Shown piece after piece: positions 52,661 through 63,339 of a stretch of 64,000 nucleotides of DNA. The stretch spans positions 164,112,850 through 164,176,849 of the forward strand of contig OU015496.1 of NCBI GenBank assembly GCA_907164885.2. The letters are read 5' to 3'. Position numbers and translations under genes: made by a program. Positions within the stretch are counted from its first letter, which is position 1. The number at the start of each line of letters is the position of its first letter. Under the pieces are notes generated by a model that had not been told where the DNA came from, searched no databases, and worked only from the letters and a program-made list of their open reading frames with translations. The DNA is from Dolomedes plantarius. Its lineage: Eukaryota; Arthropoda; Arachnida; Araneae; Dolomedidae.

Positions 52661-55180
52661 CTATTTCCTCGGCCTGAGGTTGTAGGGGCAGGGCTTCTTC
52701 ACTGCAGTAGGAATTTCTGGCATCTTGTGGTCTGTTGTTTCTGGTGGTGGAGGACTGGCATGGGAGAGACCAACTGGATCCTGGATTTCAGTCGATTCTA
52801 TCTGGAGCTGAGGAGTTTCAAGCAGCATGGATGGGTGGTGGAATGACAACTGCTCGTCTGCTAGACTTGCTTCTGGGACCTGGAACTCATCATCTGGAGC
52901 AGGAGGAAACAGTTCTCCATCAGGAAAGTACCCCTCAGTGGCATCCATGGAATGGTCATCCTCTGGAACCCTTGAACGACTGGAGTCCAGCACTGGATCT
53001 GAAGGATTGGACACTGGAACAGGCATCTGGGCAACTGGATGAAAAGAACTAGGGCACACAGAATCATTAGTAGTGGGAGCTGGATTCGTCTGCTTCTCTA
53101 ATAAATGCCCTTTACGAGCTGGGGCCTTTATCAGCCTGTTCACATGGATGAGCGAAGCCTGTGATATTCTATCTTCCAGTGGTCGAATGACCACAGTCAC
53201 ATTTGAGCGGAATTTCTCAATGGCGAATGGTCCCTTGAGAAATTGGTTGAAGTGAGTTTTATATTTTACATACACAATGTCACCCTCCTTTAGCCTTGTG
53301 TCTCTTCTTGCTCTATTGAGCTTCCTGTGAGAGTTTGCTTGACTTATGGATGTATTGTTGAAACACAGTGACCAAATGGCTTTAGTTTGTGCCATAATAT
53401 TATCAATGAGGGACCCTTTGTCAAGATGAGGAAAGTCATCAAAGAATCTCTCCGAATCAGTCAACAGGGCTAAAGCTCTTCCAAAATGGACGACTGCAGG
53501 GGAGTGACCTGTGGTAGAGTGGATGGTAGAGTTGTATAGTGAGGCATGTATTAGGATGGCTGTGTCAAATGGTACACCTTGGGCTTGCAAAGCTGAGATC
53601 GAAGACTTGATAGAGGCATTAATTCTCTCAGAAACTCCATTTGCCTCAGGATGGCCAGGTGATGAGTGTGCCAATCTGATTCCAGCCATATCCAATAGCC
53701 TTTTGAATACCACAGAGGTAAATTGTGGGCCAAGATCAGTAAGAATATGGCTTGGTCTGCCAAATATGGCAATGTACCTAAATATAGCCTTGGTTACTCT
53801 GTCAGCTGTGGTTGACGGCATGTCTTCTAGGACCAAAAAGCGACTGAAGTGGTCAATTATGGTGAGGACCGAGTGACCATTGCGGAAGGGACCAACAAGA
53901 TCAAGTGATACAAGTTGGCCTGGTGCAGTAGGAAGTGGTGCAGACTGGACTGGAGCAACCGCCACTCTTCTTTTTTTGTGAAGCATACATTGTGTGCATG
54001 AGGCAACATAATTTGCACAATCCGTGTATGCCCCTCGCCACCAATACCTTTTGGCGAGGGCCTCGTACGTCTTCTTCAACCCAAAGTGGGACAAATGGGC
54101 CAAGCGAAGTGCCTTTGGCCTGAGAGCTGACGGTAACACAATGTACTCTTCTCTCGACAATCCCGTCTTTCCTGCGTAAAACAATAGGTTTGACTCTGGG
54201 TGAACAAAACAGTTCTTGGGCACATCCTTCGCCCTGTTGATTAACATATTATATGTTTTGGATAGTTCATCATCCCTAAGCAGTTCCTTCAGGATTGTTG
54301 CAGAAGAGATTTCATTCTCTGGGTCAGCAACTTCTGACGTTATGATGGTGAATATCTTTTGTAGCTGCTTTGCAGCTTCACACTTAGAGATTGAACAGTG
54401 TGTGTTTACATCCTGAGGAGTGGTGGAGGATTGGGAGGAGGCAGCAAAGGGAGGCAAATTAGGTTTAATATGAACATTACTATTGTGGTTCAGAGCAGAA
54501 GTACAATTAATTACCTTAGCATGGGTATTATCAGGTACAGAAAAATATGAGTTAGAGCAAGAACTAGGCTTTACAACATTAGTAGAAATACCAGTGTTAC
54601 TGCTATTGACATTATTTATAGCATTTACATGAGATACCTTATGAGGTGAATTATCTACCTCTAGAGAATCACTATTATCATACAACATATTACTATTATT
54701 ATTATTAAGTACTTTATCATACTGAGCAGGTTCCTCAGAATCCAAAGTAACTACAGGTAAAATTTGCTTTGAATTAATTAAATTAGCATTGGTATTAAGG
54801 TCTTGGGTTATAACATTAGGTGTGCGAGAAAAATAATCTGGTAACACATTAGAAGTTCCACTGACATGAATAAATTTAAACGAATATTCAGATAGAGACA
54901 TTAACCATCTTGTGGTGATGGATGCAGGAGAAGTTGTTTTCTTATAGTGCATAAGAGGTTTACTATCTGATAACACAAAAAATTCTCTATTATACAAGTA
55001 CTGTTTGAAGGATTGCACACCTTTTGCTATAGCCATGAGTTCTAATTTGAGAGCAGGATAATTCCTCTCAGCTTTATTTAATGATTTACTAAAGTAAGAG
55101 ACAGGTAATAGCTGACCATCAAAGTCTTGTAATAGCACTGCAGAAATTGCTTCTTTGGAAGCATCAGTATTAACATAAAA
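52661..55180 (-). CDS. gypsy pol, RNase H and integrase part
   Basis: The frame downstream of the one-base shift. RNase H: LELMAIAKGVQSFKQYLYN and FVLSDSKPL, then FIHVSGTSNVLPDYFSR. Integrase: zinc finger with HLSHFGLKKTY and CTQC (54.0-54.1 kb), catalytic Asp in VSLDLVGPF, Asp in HILTDLGPQFTS, Glu in GHPEANGVSERIN, and a C-terminal DNA-binding region (DIVYVKYKTHFNQFLKGPF). A Pro/Asp-rich tail ends PYNLRPRK before the stop at 52661. The protein would have to join the RT frame, so on its own this segment has no normal start. Confidence 0.92.
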   Translation of the reverse strand, partial: FYVNTDASKEAISAVLLQDFDGQLLPVSYFSKSLNKAERNYPALKLELMAIAKGVQSFKQYLYNREFFVLSDSKPLMHYKKTTSPASITTRWLMSLSEYSFKFIHVSGTSNVLPDYFSRTPNVITQDLNTNANLINSKQILPVVTLDSEEPAQYDKVLNNNNSNMLYDNSDSLEVDNSPHKVSHVNAINNVNSSNTGISTNVVKPSSCSNSYFSVPDNTHAKVINCTSALNHNSNVHIKPNLPPFAASSQSSTTPQDVNTHCSISKCEAAKQLQKIFTIITSEVADPENEISSATILKELLRDDELSKTYNMLINRAKDVPKNCFVHPESNLLFYAGKTGLSREEYIVLPSALRPKALRLAHLSHFGLKKTYEALAKRYWWRGAYTDCANYVASCTQCMLHKKRRVAVAPVQSAPLPTAPGQLVSLDLVGPFRNGHSVLTIIDHFSRFLVLEDMPSTTADRVTKAIFRYIAIFGRPSHILTDLGPQFTSVVFKRLLDMAGIRLAHSSPGHPEANGVSERINASIKSSISALQAQGVPFDTAILIHASLYNSTIHSTTGHSPAVVHFGRALALLTDSERFFDDFPHLDKGSLIDNIMAQTKAIWSLCFNNTSISQANSHRKLNRARRDTRLKEGDIVYVKYKTHFNQFLKGPFAIEKFRSNVTVVIRPLEDRISQASLIHVNRLIKAPARKGHLLEKQTNPAPTTNDSVCPSSFHPVAQMPVPVSNPSDPVLDSSRSRVPEDDHSMDATEGYFPDGELFPPAPDDEFQVPEASLADEQLSFHHPSMLLETPQLQIESTEIQDPVGLSHASPPPPETTDHKMPEIPTAVKKPCPYNLRPRK

Positions 55181-58100
55181 GTGTTATCAAAATTAGGTTG
55201 TCTGATAAAAGGCGAAGAAAAGAAAATCTTTTGTAGTGACTGGAATGCATTAGAAGCTTCATCAGTCCAATTAAAAGGTACAGACATAGAAGTCATTGAA
55301 ACCAGAGGAGCAACCAAATTAGAAAAACGTGGAATTAAATGTCTATAATAATTACAAACACCTAGGAAACGTTTCAACTGTTTTTTAGTTTTTGGAGTTG
55401 GAAATGAAGTCACCTTTATGATATTAGAAGAAATTGGGCTTATAGTGTTCTGCGACACTTTAAAACCTAGGTAGTCTACTTCAGTTTGATGGAATGAACA
55501 CTTTGGAGGATAAGCAGTAATATTATTTTTAGTAAAGACAGAAAGAAGAGCTTTTAATTTCTGACAAGACTCTTGAAAGGAATTCGCACAGATGACAATG
55601 TCATCTTGGTAAGCAAAAATACCCAACTCATTGGTTTCCTCAATGAGAGTATCGACTAGAGCTTGGAAAAAGGATGCTGCACTACGCAGTCCAAAAACTA
55701 AACGTTTATATTTAAACTGACCCCACATGGAAGTGAAACTCAGGCGGTCTTGAAATTTTTCAGGTAGGTCAATTTGATGGTAAGCACTTTTTAAGTCCAA
55801 GGTGGTGAAGTAGCGATATTGTGCTATATTAGAAATTATGTCGTTTATCTTAGGTAAAGGATAAGATGAATTCTTAATTATCTGGTTAATGAGACGCAGA
55901 TCCAAAGCAAGTCTGAACTTTTGTGGAGCAGAAGAGTTTAATTGCTTCTTTTTAACAAGCAATATTGGGCAAGCCCAATCAGAGATTGTTCTCTCAATGA
56001 TACCTGCCTCCACAAGTTCATCAATTTGCTTTTTAGTCTCAGCTTGCAAAGACTGCGGAATGGGAAATGGAAGAGTCTTAAGAGGGAAGTCATGATCAAA
56101 ATTCAAATTTGGAATCACACGATCAGTGTGTCCTAAAGACTTAGACGACGAAGAAAAAGCTGTGGCATAATTGCTCAACAGTTGTGACATTTGAGAAATT
56201 TCTCCAGGATTCAAATGGGAAAGCTTAAAGTCATTAAGATTAAATTCTGACTTTCTTAAATTTAATATTTCAGGAGATGCAGTAATAAGATTTACAGATT
56301 CACTGACTGAGGTAGTAGGAGCATGGGAAACAGACAACTGCTCATCTAAAGAAGACACATGACCCAACACAGCATTTTTGTTTACATGAACTGGCTTATT
56401 GGACAAATTTTCAATTAAAATGAATGATTTAATCACCTTAGAGGATTGTTGAGTAGCAGGAGTTGAACTATTATCACTTACAGAATCTGGTTGCTCATCA
56501 ACAGATATATTATTTGCAATAATGGATGGATGAACTAACAGATTTGGGTTTTTAACAACAGGTTCAAAGAATAAATCAGAATTTGAATTGATTATTGGAG
56601 CACTGATTTTAATAAAAGAAGAAGAATTTGGTTTGATTATAGTTTTAGACACAAGAGTAGCATTCTGAGCATTTACAACAACATGAGAATGTACACCTTG
56701 ATTTTCAGAATCAATAAAAGGAATGACCATATCATCAAATGTGATGGAAGCTTGCGAATTTGAAATATCCACATGAAACTTAGTAAGAAAATCATAACCA
56801 ATTATGGCAGAAAAAGACTTATCATTCAAATTTGTAACAAAAAATGGATGTTTGAAGAATTTCTTCTCAAGTTTGAAAGATAAATTGATACATGAAGAGA
56901 AATTGACAGAAGAGTTGATGGTGGATATAGACACCTGTCTAGAAATGTTTTTATAGTTAAGAGATTGTTTGTTCACGTGGAAAAATGACTGGTCGAGCAA
57001 CGAGATAGAAGAACCTGTGTCAATTAATCCAATAATAGTTGTTTGAGGAAATTTTATATTAACCATAGGTAATTTAGCAGAAGTTTGAGCACTACATATC
57101 CTTTCGATGACAATTTTGCTATTAGCCTGCAATGCATTATCATTAACAGGGATCTCACACTGAGTAGCAGTGGAGTTCATAATTTTGATAGCAGCAGAAG
57201 TTTGACAACCAACAGAAGAAAAACTTTGAACATTATTACACTGCACATTAAGATTATCAATACCTCTACTATTTACAGAAAAATTTGAGCACTGTTGTAC
57301 CAAATCACTATGATTGACATAATTAGGAATATAAAGGTCATAATTAGGACTATTAACATTGGCTGATGAGGAATACTGGAGAGACGAAGGTACATCAGCA
57401 TTAGATTGTCTCACTGCAGGGTTAGAAGAATCATAAACAAAGGAAGAGGCATGAGGATTTAGATTCGAGTTTCTCACAGTGTGTGAGTTCTGCCTAGTAG
57501 AGTTATTTAACTGCCTGCTTCTATTATTTGGACCAGAAGATGATTGCTCCCTACGAAAATCCTTTTGAAACTTATAGCATTTTGCAAAAGTGTGACCTGA
57601 CTTATAGCAATATTGACAGACAGTCTTTGAAACTTTCTGTCTGGTCACATTTGAAGAACAAGGTGACATATACTCATTGCATTCAGTGTCACATGACAAA
57701 GTCGAGGATGATTGAATAGCATTCACTTGGTTCTTAGTCATATTCAGTGAATTGAGCTGTTCTTTGATAACCTGAATTTCAGCGAGCAGCTCTTGCAACT
57801 GCAAAGTACTACCCACAGACTGGGCTGAAGTGCTGTAAGATTCTAATTGCTGCAAAGTATCAGCTCTATCAACTGCAGCCTGGAAACATTTTATGTTTTC
57901 ACTTAATAATTGCACCTTAATACTCTGAGGGACAGCCTTAATTAACTCTACAAATTTTATCTCATTAAGGGCATCAGGATTCTTAACAGAGGGATGTAAT
58001 TTTGAAACCTGAACTGAAATTCTGTGAGCAAGATTTCTTATAGATTCTTTAGGTAGAAGAGTTATGGTGTTCTGAGGGTGCAATAAGGCAGTGTTTACAG

Positions 58101-58362
58101 AATGATTTGGATCAAAGAAGGATTTCAACCCTTGCAACAAAATTTCATGATCTTCTGTGTCCAACAACTCAGAAGTACTTATGACATACTTTAGAGCAGG
58201 CCCTACCAATTTCGACCTGATAAATATAGATGTTTCAGCACCTGTCCAATTATTTACTCTCGCTAAGTCCCTGACTTGCTTAGAGAAAAATGACAATAAT
58301 TCTCCATCACCTTCAAAAGGTTGAATGGTTACATTGAATCTATTATCTACCTCATTAGCCAT
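55078..58362 (-). CDS. gypsy gag-protease-reverse transcriptase
   Basis: The ATG at 58360-58362 (MANEVDNRFNV) is the first Met of the frame; an upstream extension uses no ATG. Gag covers residues 1 to about 300 with a CCHC knuckle, CQYCYKSGHTFAKC, near residue 255. A long Ser/Asn-rich linker follows. The aspartic protease is marked by DTGSSISLL near residue 447. RT covers about 780-1040: LDLKSAYHQIDLPE, then FAYQDDIVIC with the YQDD active site near 916, then the thumb with YLGFKVSQ. The frame leaves the coding phase at the A-run 55177-55180 and ends in about 35 out-of-phase codons. Confidence 0.93.
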   Translation of the reverse strand: MANEVDNRFNVTIQPFEGDGELLSFFSKQVRDLARVNNWTGAETSIFIRSKLVGPALKYVISTSELLDTEDHEILLQGLKSFFDPNHSVNTALLHPQNTITLLPKESIRNLAHRISVQVSKLHPSVKNPDALNEIKFVELIKAVPQSIKVQLLSENIKCFQAAVDRADTLQQLESYSTSAQSVGSTLQLQELLAEIQVIKEQLNSLNMTKNQVNAIQSSSTLSCDTECNEYMSPCSSNVTRQKVSKTVCQYCYKSGHTFAKCYKFQKDFRREQSSSGPNNRSRQLNNSTRQNSHTVRNSNLNPHASSFVYDSSNPAVRQSNADVPSSLQYSSSANVNSPNYDLYIPNYVNHSDLVQQCSNFSVNSRGIDNLNVQCNNVQSFSSVGCQTSAAIKIMNSTATQCEIPVNDNALQANSKIVIERICSAQTSAKLPMVNIKFPQTTIIGLIDTGSSISLLDQSFFHVNKQSLNYKNISRQVSISTINSSVNFSSCINLSFKLEKKFFKHPFFVTNLNDKSFSAIIGYDFLTKFHVDISNSQASITFDDMVIPFIDSENQGVHSHVVVNAQNATLVSKTIIKPNSSSFIKISAPIINSNSDLFFEPVVKNPNLLVHPSIIANNISVDEQPDSVSDNSSTPATQQSSKVIKSFILIENLSNKPVHVNKNAVLGHVSSLDEQLSVSHAPTTSVSESVNLITASPEILNLRKSEFNLNDFKLSHLNPGEISQMSQLLSNYATAFSSSSKSLGHTDRVIPNLNFDHDFPLKTLPFPIPQSLQAETKKQIDELVEAGIIERTISDWACPILLVKKKQLNSSAPQKFRLALDLRLINQIIKNSSYPLPKINDIISNIAQYRYFTTLDLKSAYHQIDLPEKFQDRLSFTSMWGQFKYKRLVFGLRSAASFFQALVDTLIEETNELGIFAYQDDIVICANSFQESCQKLKALLSVFTKNNITAYPPKCSFHQTEVDYLGFKVSQNTISPISSNIIKVTSFPTPKTKKQLKRFLGVCNYYRHLIPRFSNLVAPLVSMTSMSVPFNWTDEASNAFQSLQKIFFSSPFIRQPNFDNTFMLILMLPKKQFLQCYYKTLMVSYYLSLTLVNH

Positions 58363-59194
58363 GTCCAAGAAAGCAAAAAGTAAAAGAACTGGACTAAAAT
58401 TCTCAAGGATCACACAAAAGATAATATAACTTGAGTTTTACACATTCAACATGTAAACAAAAAATTTGCAGAATGCAGTGAACCATAAAATGCAAGATAA
58501 GAATTCCTTTGGAGATAACATGAACCAGCAAATGACAAAATGTAACGAATTATGAATTATAATTTAGAAAAGAAGTATATTAAAAGTTATGCATATACAA
58601 AATGGGATACTATTCAAATAATACACTTTTCAAATATTATGCTTGAGTTCACCATAGCTTAATTAGCATTAAAAAAGTTTCAGCATAAATGTCACTTATC
58701 AGTCAGAAATATTATATGAACTCATAGATATGATAGGTTGCATGAATGACACAAAATTAGCACTTTATATTAAATGAATTTATATCAATAATGAAGTTTA
58801 AATCAATAATTGTAATTCAAAAAGCAATAAAATATATCCTTTACACATAAAAATCAATCAATATAACACAAATTCCAATCTTAAATAATATTCAATGTTA
58901 AATACTCAGATATTCATAAAATCACTGTATAATTAAATAATTGCACATAACAAACACATAGCTTCGTTCATGCTCTATTATAAAAAAATTCATCATGTGG
59001 TGCAGAAAAAAACAAACTGAATGAAATTTTAGCATTATTAACATACATATATTACTTATTAATAAAGAGAACAACATTATAAGGGGGAATAGTAAGCAGA
59101 TGCATTTTTTCAATACTCACATAGGTTAAAGAATTAAAAAAAGTTACCGATAAATGAGACAATTACTACCCTTAAATATTAAAATTAATTTTAA
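58363..59194. other. Leader of the gypsy element
   Basis: AT-rich untranslated region of about 0.8 kb between primer site and gag ATG. No recognisable ORF. Confidence 0.6.
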
Positions 59195-59196
59195 GG

Positions 59197-59214
59197 ACTG
59201 GTCAACCGGTACCA
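59197..59214 (-). other. Candidate primer-binding site of the gypsy element
   Basis: The coding strand reads TGGTACCGGTTGACCAGT starting two bases after the 5' LTR. TGG is the expected complement of tRNA CCA. I cannot name the tRNA with confidence. Confidence 0.5.
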
Positions 59215-59216
59215 AA

Positions 59217-59928
59217 TGTTGTGAAGCCGAGAATTACGACTCCAAAATGGGAAACCGTATCGGAACAAGTGGTAGCAAATGAGCGAATAGTTAAGCCAGT
59301 CAAAAAAGGTGAAACATGAAATGCGTTGTGTATTAAGTTACAGAATTAATTTCAAGTAACAAAGCGACATGAAAGATAACCCAGATAGGTCTCAGGTAAC
59401 ATAGATTAAGTAGAATATTTACTTTAAATTAACAGCACTTAGCTTAGCAAGAAAATACTTAACCCTACATATAGCCTGACCCACGTGCTAAGCATATTAC
59501 AATACTCAAATTATTCATACCTAGGAAACAATATCTACTACAGTAAATTAAATTACAGACAAGGGGTTTAAGGAGCAAATAAGAAGTTTATTTTAACTAA
59601 ACATAATGAAAAAAAAAGGGAATACTTAATTGTATACAGTCAAGCCATGCCATGCCATGCCCCTCGCTCCATACCCAACACACGCTCCCCAAAGTTCACC
59701 AACCTCCTACACGTCCAAGGGCTGTCTCCCGCTACTTTTCGAAGCTAGCCTGACCTGCGCCAAGCTCTACTTCGCGCCTGCGCAATACAGGCTCAATACA
59801 CCAGATTTGGCGTGCATCGCCTTTTTTGGCAATAAATCATTTTTCTTTTCTGCCAATGTATGGCAGTTATGAGAGACAGTTATAAAGACCTGAATATTAA
59901 TGGATATACTCCATGAGTCTTTATAACA
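59217..59928 (-). repeat. 5' LTR of the gypsy element
   Basis: 712 bp; no difference seen from the 3' LTR. It should contain the promoter for the minus-strand transcript. Confidence 0.95.
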
Positions 59929-59933
59929 TACCT

Positions 59934-60793
59934 TGCCAGACCGTACATCACTCTAAGAGCCTTATCCTGCACTTCCACCAGATGTTGCATAAAATTTAGG
60001 TCTTTATCCAAGAGTATACCCAAATACTTTACTGCTTTACAATATTTAATCCCATGCATACCCAATTTGATTGTAGGTTTGCGTTTGATTTGCCTTTTAA
60101 AAGCTATTATCGTGTAGAAACATTTATCCGTGTTAAATTTTAATTTATTATTATTTGCCCATTCTAGACACAAGTCTAAGATCTTAGTCGCATATTGAGT
60201 AAATTTATAAGATACCTTACTGCTAATTGTAATAATCAGATCGTCAGCAAATGCTTGCATTTTAATGTTTGCCTCTTCCCATTCCTTTTGTAACAGCGGG
60301 TTAATTACCAGGAGCCAAAGAATAGGTCCCAGGGAAGACCCCTGAGGAACCCCAATATTATAATCCATTAGATCATTATTTCTTAGTTTAATCTTCCTAT
60401 CTTGCAAGTAGTCAATTATTATATTATAGAGATTCTTACTTATTTTTAATTCTTTTAAACTTTTGACAATGCTATTTTTGCGGACTGAATTAAAAGCGTT
60501 ACTTATATCTAAAGTCAGAATACAGGTATGTTCCTGTCTAGCTTTATTATCCTCAATTATTCTTTTTAAATTGTGTAGAGCCGTATTAGTATTTATGTTC
60601 CTTCTGAAACCAAATTGGTTATCAGAGATAATTCCATTGCTTTCTAGGTGGTAAACCAGTCTTTTGGTTATTATTTTATCCATAACCTTACCCAATATTG
60701 GCAGCAAACAAATTGGTCTATATGAAGATGGGCTCTTTGGATCCCTTCCATCCTTTAAAAAATAAATAACCTTAGTTATTTTCCAAACTGCTG
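59934..60793 (-). pseudogene. LINE ORF2, reverse transcriptase part
   Basis: RT blocks in order: SYRPICLLPILGKVMDKII, NQFGFRRNINTNTAL, LTLDISNAFNSV (catalytic Asp), GVPQGSSLGPILW, MQAFADDLIITI (FADD active site), NKLKFNTDKC, VKYLGILLDKDLNF. Runs open from the 5' truncation near 60793 to the gypsy target duplication, where the phase continues at 50832. Non-LTR RT of the RNase H-bearing LINE group. Confidence 0.93.
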
Positions 60794-61014
60794 GAAAGAC
60801 AAAGTGGTTAAGTCACATTTTCAACTTTTTTTATTTCAGGGCAAAAATGTAATCTCCAGGTTCAATTTATAGTAGAATTGCAGATAATTATTATTTGCAT
60901 TATTATAATAATTATTATTAATTATAATTTGTTCAATTTAAAGTGGAATTTTTGTAGTTATTACATTAAAACTCTTTGGACTTACACCACTTTGCTTTTC
61001 ACCGCCTCATATAT
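60794..61014. mobile_element. Short TIR MITE, remainder and right end
   Basis: Begins with the second copy of the LINE target duplication and ends with TTTTCACCGCCTCATATATA, the inverse of the end at 49459. Rejoined, the MITE is about 0.24 kb with TIRs of about 35 bases. No ORF. Confidence 0.7.
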
Positions 61015-62225
61015 AGATGCCGTATTTTATGCGACAATTTGCTGTTATCTGATAGCCACGGTTCTTGACAACTGTCATGTCAGTTTTACCTTATTCCTCT
61101 TGGACCGCTTTCCAAAGTCCTTTCAGTGTTCTTAGATGCCATTTTCCTAAGGCTCGTATTAAAAAACCGAAATCGCAAAAGTCCATTGGAGAAGAGTCAG
61201 GTAATTTTACAGGTATTTCATTAAATGGGATACATTTAATTCCTGTTTCTGATTCTTTTATTTTTTTTTGGGCTAAATAAGCGGCAGTTGATTTAGACGT
61301 GTGACTAGAGGCTTTGTCCGTAAGAAGCTTAACTTCATCAATGTCCTTTCCATATAAGGCTGGAATTTCTTCTTCAAAAATTCGTTCTAAAATATTCTGC
61401 TGATAGTAGAGTGAATTAATTTTGGCTTTACTTGAGACTTTTTTTATTTTTAATTTGTCGTTGTAACAAAATCCTGCTACTATCATGAACTCCTTTGAGA
61501 ACTTTTCTGTACACTGACGTAGCCATTTCGAACGGTCATTCCCGTCAGCTGAGCAATAGAAAATTTATCTTTTTTTACTACAGTCACTTAAATACACCCA
61601 TGCTCCATCGAGTGTTACCAGAAATTTTTATTTTTCAGCAGCTAGGTGTTTTTCATAAAATTTTCTACAATTTGTTTTTCTTTCAGGAATATGCTTTGGC
61701 AGATGAACTTTAGGTTTAAACATCTTTTTTAACTTCAAATCTTTATGAAGGATTTTACTTACAGCGCCAGAAGACATTCCTAGTTTCGATGCAATGGATC
61801 TTTGAGTCGGCGTATTTTCTTTTAGGATCAGAGACTTCACTTTCTTGATATTTACCTGCGTTCGAACAGTCTTAGGATGAGGTTTAGTGGTCATGTTTTC
61901 ATTTTTACTTTCAGTTAGACGTTTTTTCAATTTAAAATTTAATATATTATAAATACCTATTTTTGAAATGCCATAACCGAAATTTTTACATCACTTTATA
62001 ATTTGTTGATACGAATATTTCTCCCCGGAAAGTGCAGTTATGTAACCTTCCAGCCATCTATCAATTTTAAGATCCATTTTCAAAATAAATCTTTTATTTT
62101 ACATTCCAATCAAAGCAAAACAATAGCAGACGATTATTCTGAAGTTGCCAAATATTTATCTCAAAATGCAAACGAAAAAAAAAAAAATTACAAAATCGTT
62201 TCCATAAAGTTCGAACGACCTTCTG
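61015..62225 (-). mobile_element. mariner-type copy 2, main piece
   Basis: Collinear with 26811-28073 of copy 1. Ends with CGAACGACCTTCTG at 62225, followed by TA. Together with 48290-48346 this gives about 1,268 bp, close to the 1,319 bp of copy 1. Confidence 0.9.
61091..61970 (-). pseudogene. mariner-type transposase, copy 2
   Basis: The better-preserved copy. The N-terminal HTH has PTQRSIASKLGMSSGAVSK and HKDLKLKKMF (61.7-61.9 kb). The catalytic part has LDGAWVYL (first Asp), LLTDKASSHTSKSTAAYLA (second Asp) and PDSSPMDFCDF (third Asp), then LRTLKGLWKAVQEE. I count 44 residues between the last two acidic positions; copy 1 lacks three of those codons. At least two stops separate the HTH and catalytic parts, in the same phase. 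Dead. Confidence 0.87.
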
Positions 62226-62227
62226 TA

Positions 62228-63330
62228 TACCGTTAAGAATGTTGTTTTTTAATTGAAAAAATCCATTTTTCAATTCTTAAAAGTTTAAAAAAAATTTGTG
62301 CAAATTTTAGAATTTAAGAATTCTTATCAAAAAGTTCATATCTTCTCTATTAATTTTTTATTCTCCTCTGTGTGTTTTTTACTTTTGTACACTAAAGTCC
62401 ACAAAACAAAATGTGCAGAAAAGTGATAAAACAATATACATGGTTTTTTAAAATTCTGAAAATTAAAGATAAACATAAAAGAATGCATTATTGCAGATGT
62501 AGCTTTTATCTGACAACATGTAAAATCTTTATAAGACAAAATATCTTTGAAGTAATCGTTATTATTGTCAGACTCTCGTCTCCCATTCCTAAGTGGAATT
62601 GATGAAGGTGAGTAATAGCGTCTTCAATAAGCCCAAAATAAACGCAAACAGGTGTCGAACGATATACACCTTTGGAGATGTGCGACAATAGGTAAAAGTA
62701 CGCGAGTCATTTAGAATAATTTGTGAAACCCATTAGCGGCTCGCTTTTCCCTTGGAAAAGTCGGCAGGAAAGAAATTCACCATGGGTGGTCTGCAGAGGG
62801 CGGAACCGGAAAAGGTACGGTATTCGAGATGGTTCGAGAAAGGGCCGAGAAGAATGCATAAATAACGACGTGTTGCGAATGAGGGGGAGAATAGACTTGG
62901 ACTGTTGAAACGTCGCCACGCGTACGGAAGGAGAGAGGGTCTCGTACGGACTTTGAATAATGAGCCCTGCTCTCATGAGTGTATTAATGTTCGTCGGAAC
63001 GAACCTTTGTAAATGATTTATTTAACCAAGATTTTAATGTGTCAATAAACCAGATGTAAATAAGAGTTGGTTCTACAGTTATGATTACTTCTACAAGATA
63101 ATGATTTGTCGGATCACGACTATAAAGGTTAACAATTATTATCACAATTTTTTCGTGACTAAGGGACCTGGCCGATTTGGCAAGTGAAAAAAAAGTAATA
63201 ACATCCAATTCAGTCTTCAAATTATTATTATTTTTTTTTACTACAGAAGAAAAATTTAAATAATTGTTTAATAAACTGCAACTACTTTCTTCTGCAGCAG
63301 TTAGACTGTAACTGACTAATTTATACTCTT
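62228..63330. other. Unassigned DNA; GC-richer part at 62720-62980
   Basis: AT-rich apart from a GC-richer stretch carrying overlapping open frames on both strands with no recognised domain. No element end found. Confidence 0.35.
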
Positions 63331-63339
63331 AGAAAAAAA

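Larger units (their letters stand above)
50833..59928 (-). mobile_element. Full-length Ty3/gypsy LTR retrotransposon, 9.1 kb
   Basis: Two 712-bp LTRs (50833-51544 and 59217-59928) with TGTTGTGAAG...TTATAACA ends; I saw no difference between them. The target duplication TACCT is exact (50828-50832 and 59929-59933). The order on the minus strand is 5' LTR, leader, gag-protease-RT, RNase H-integrase, 3' non-coding, purine tract, 3' LTR. There is no env. It interrupts the LINE ORF. It looks very young. I do not assign a clade. Confidence 0.96.
49484..60793 (-). mobile_element. LINE (RNase H-bearing), 5'-truncated, split by a gypsy element
   Basis: Reading right to left: reverse transcriptase (60793 to 59934), the gypsy insertion, the rest of RT plus RNase H (50832 to 49645), then a 3' UTR to 49484. 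Flanked by the 15-bp direct repeat GAAAGACAAAGTGGT. The 5' part (gag-like ORF, endonuclease, first RT blocks) is missing, as expected of 5'-truncated target-primed insertion. Confidence 0.88.

Noticed and set aside
52735..53876. Several plus-strand ORFs of 60-121 codons
   Set aside because: Antisense shadows of the gypsy integrase region.
60794..61014. Twin-primed (5'-inverted) LINE end or a second LINE tail
   Set aside because: Only about 35 terminal bases resemble the sequence at 49.46 kb; an exact 15-bp target duplication and a split MITE explain the pattern better.
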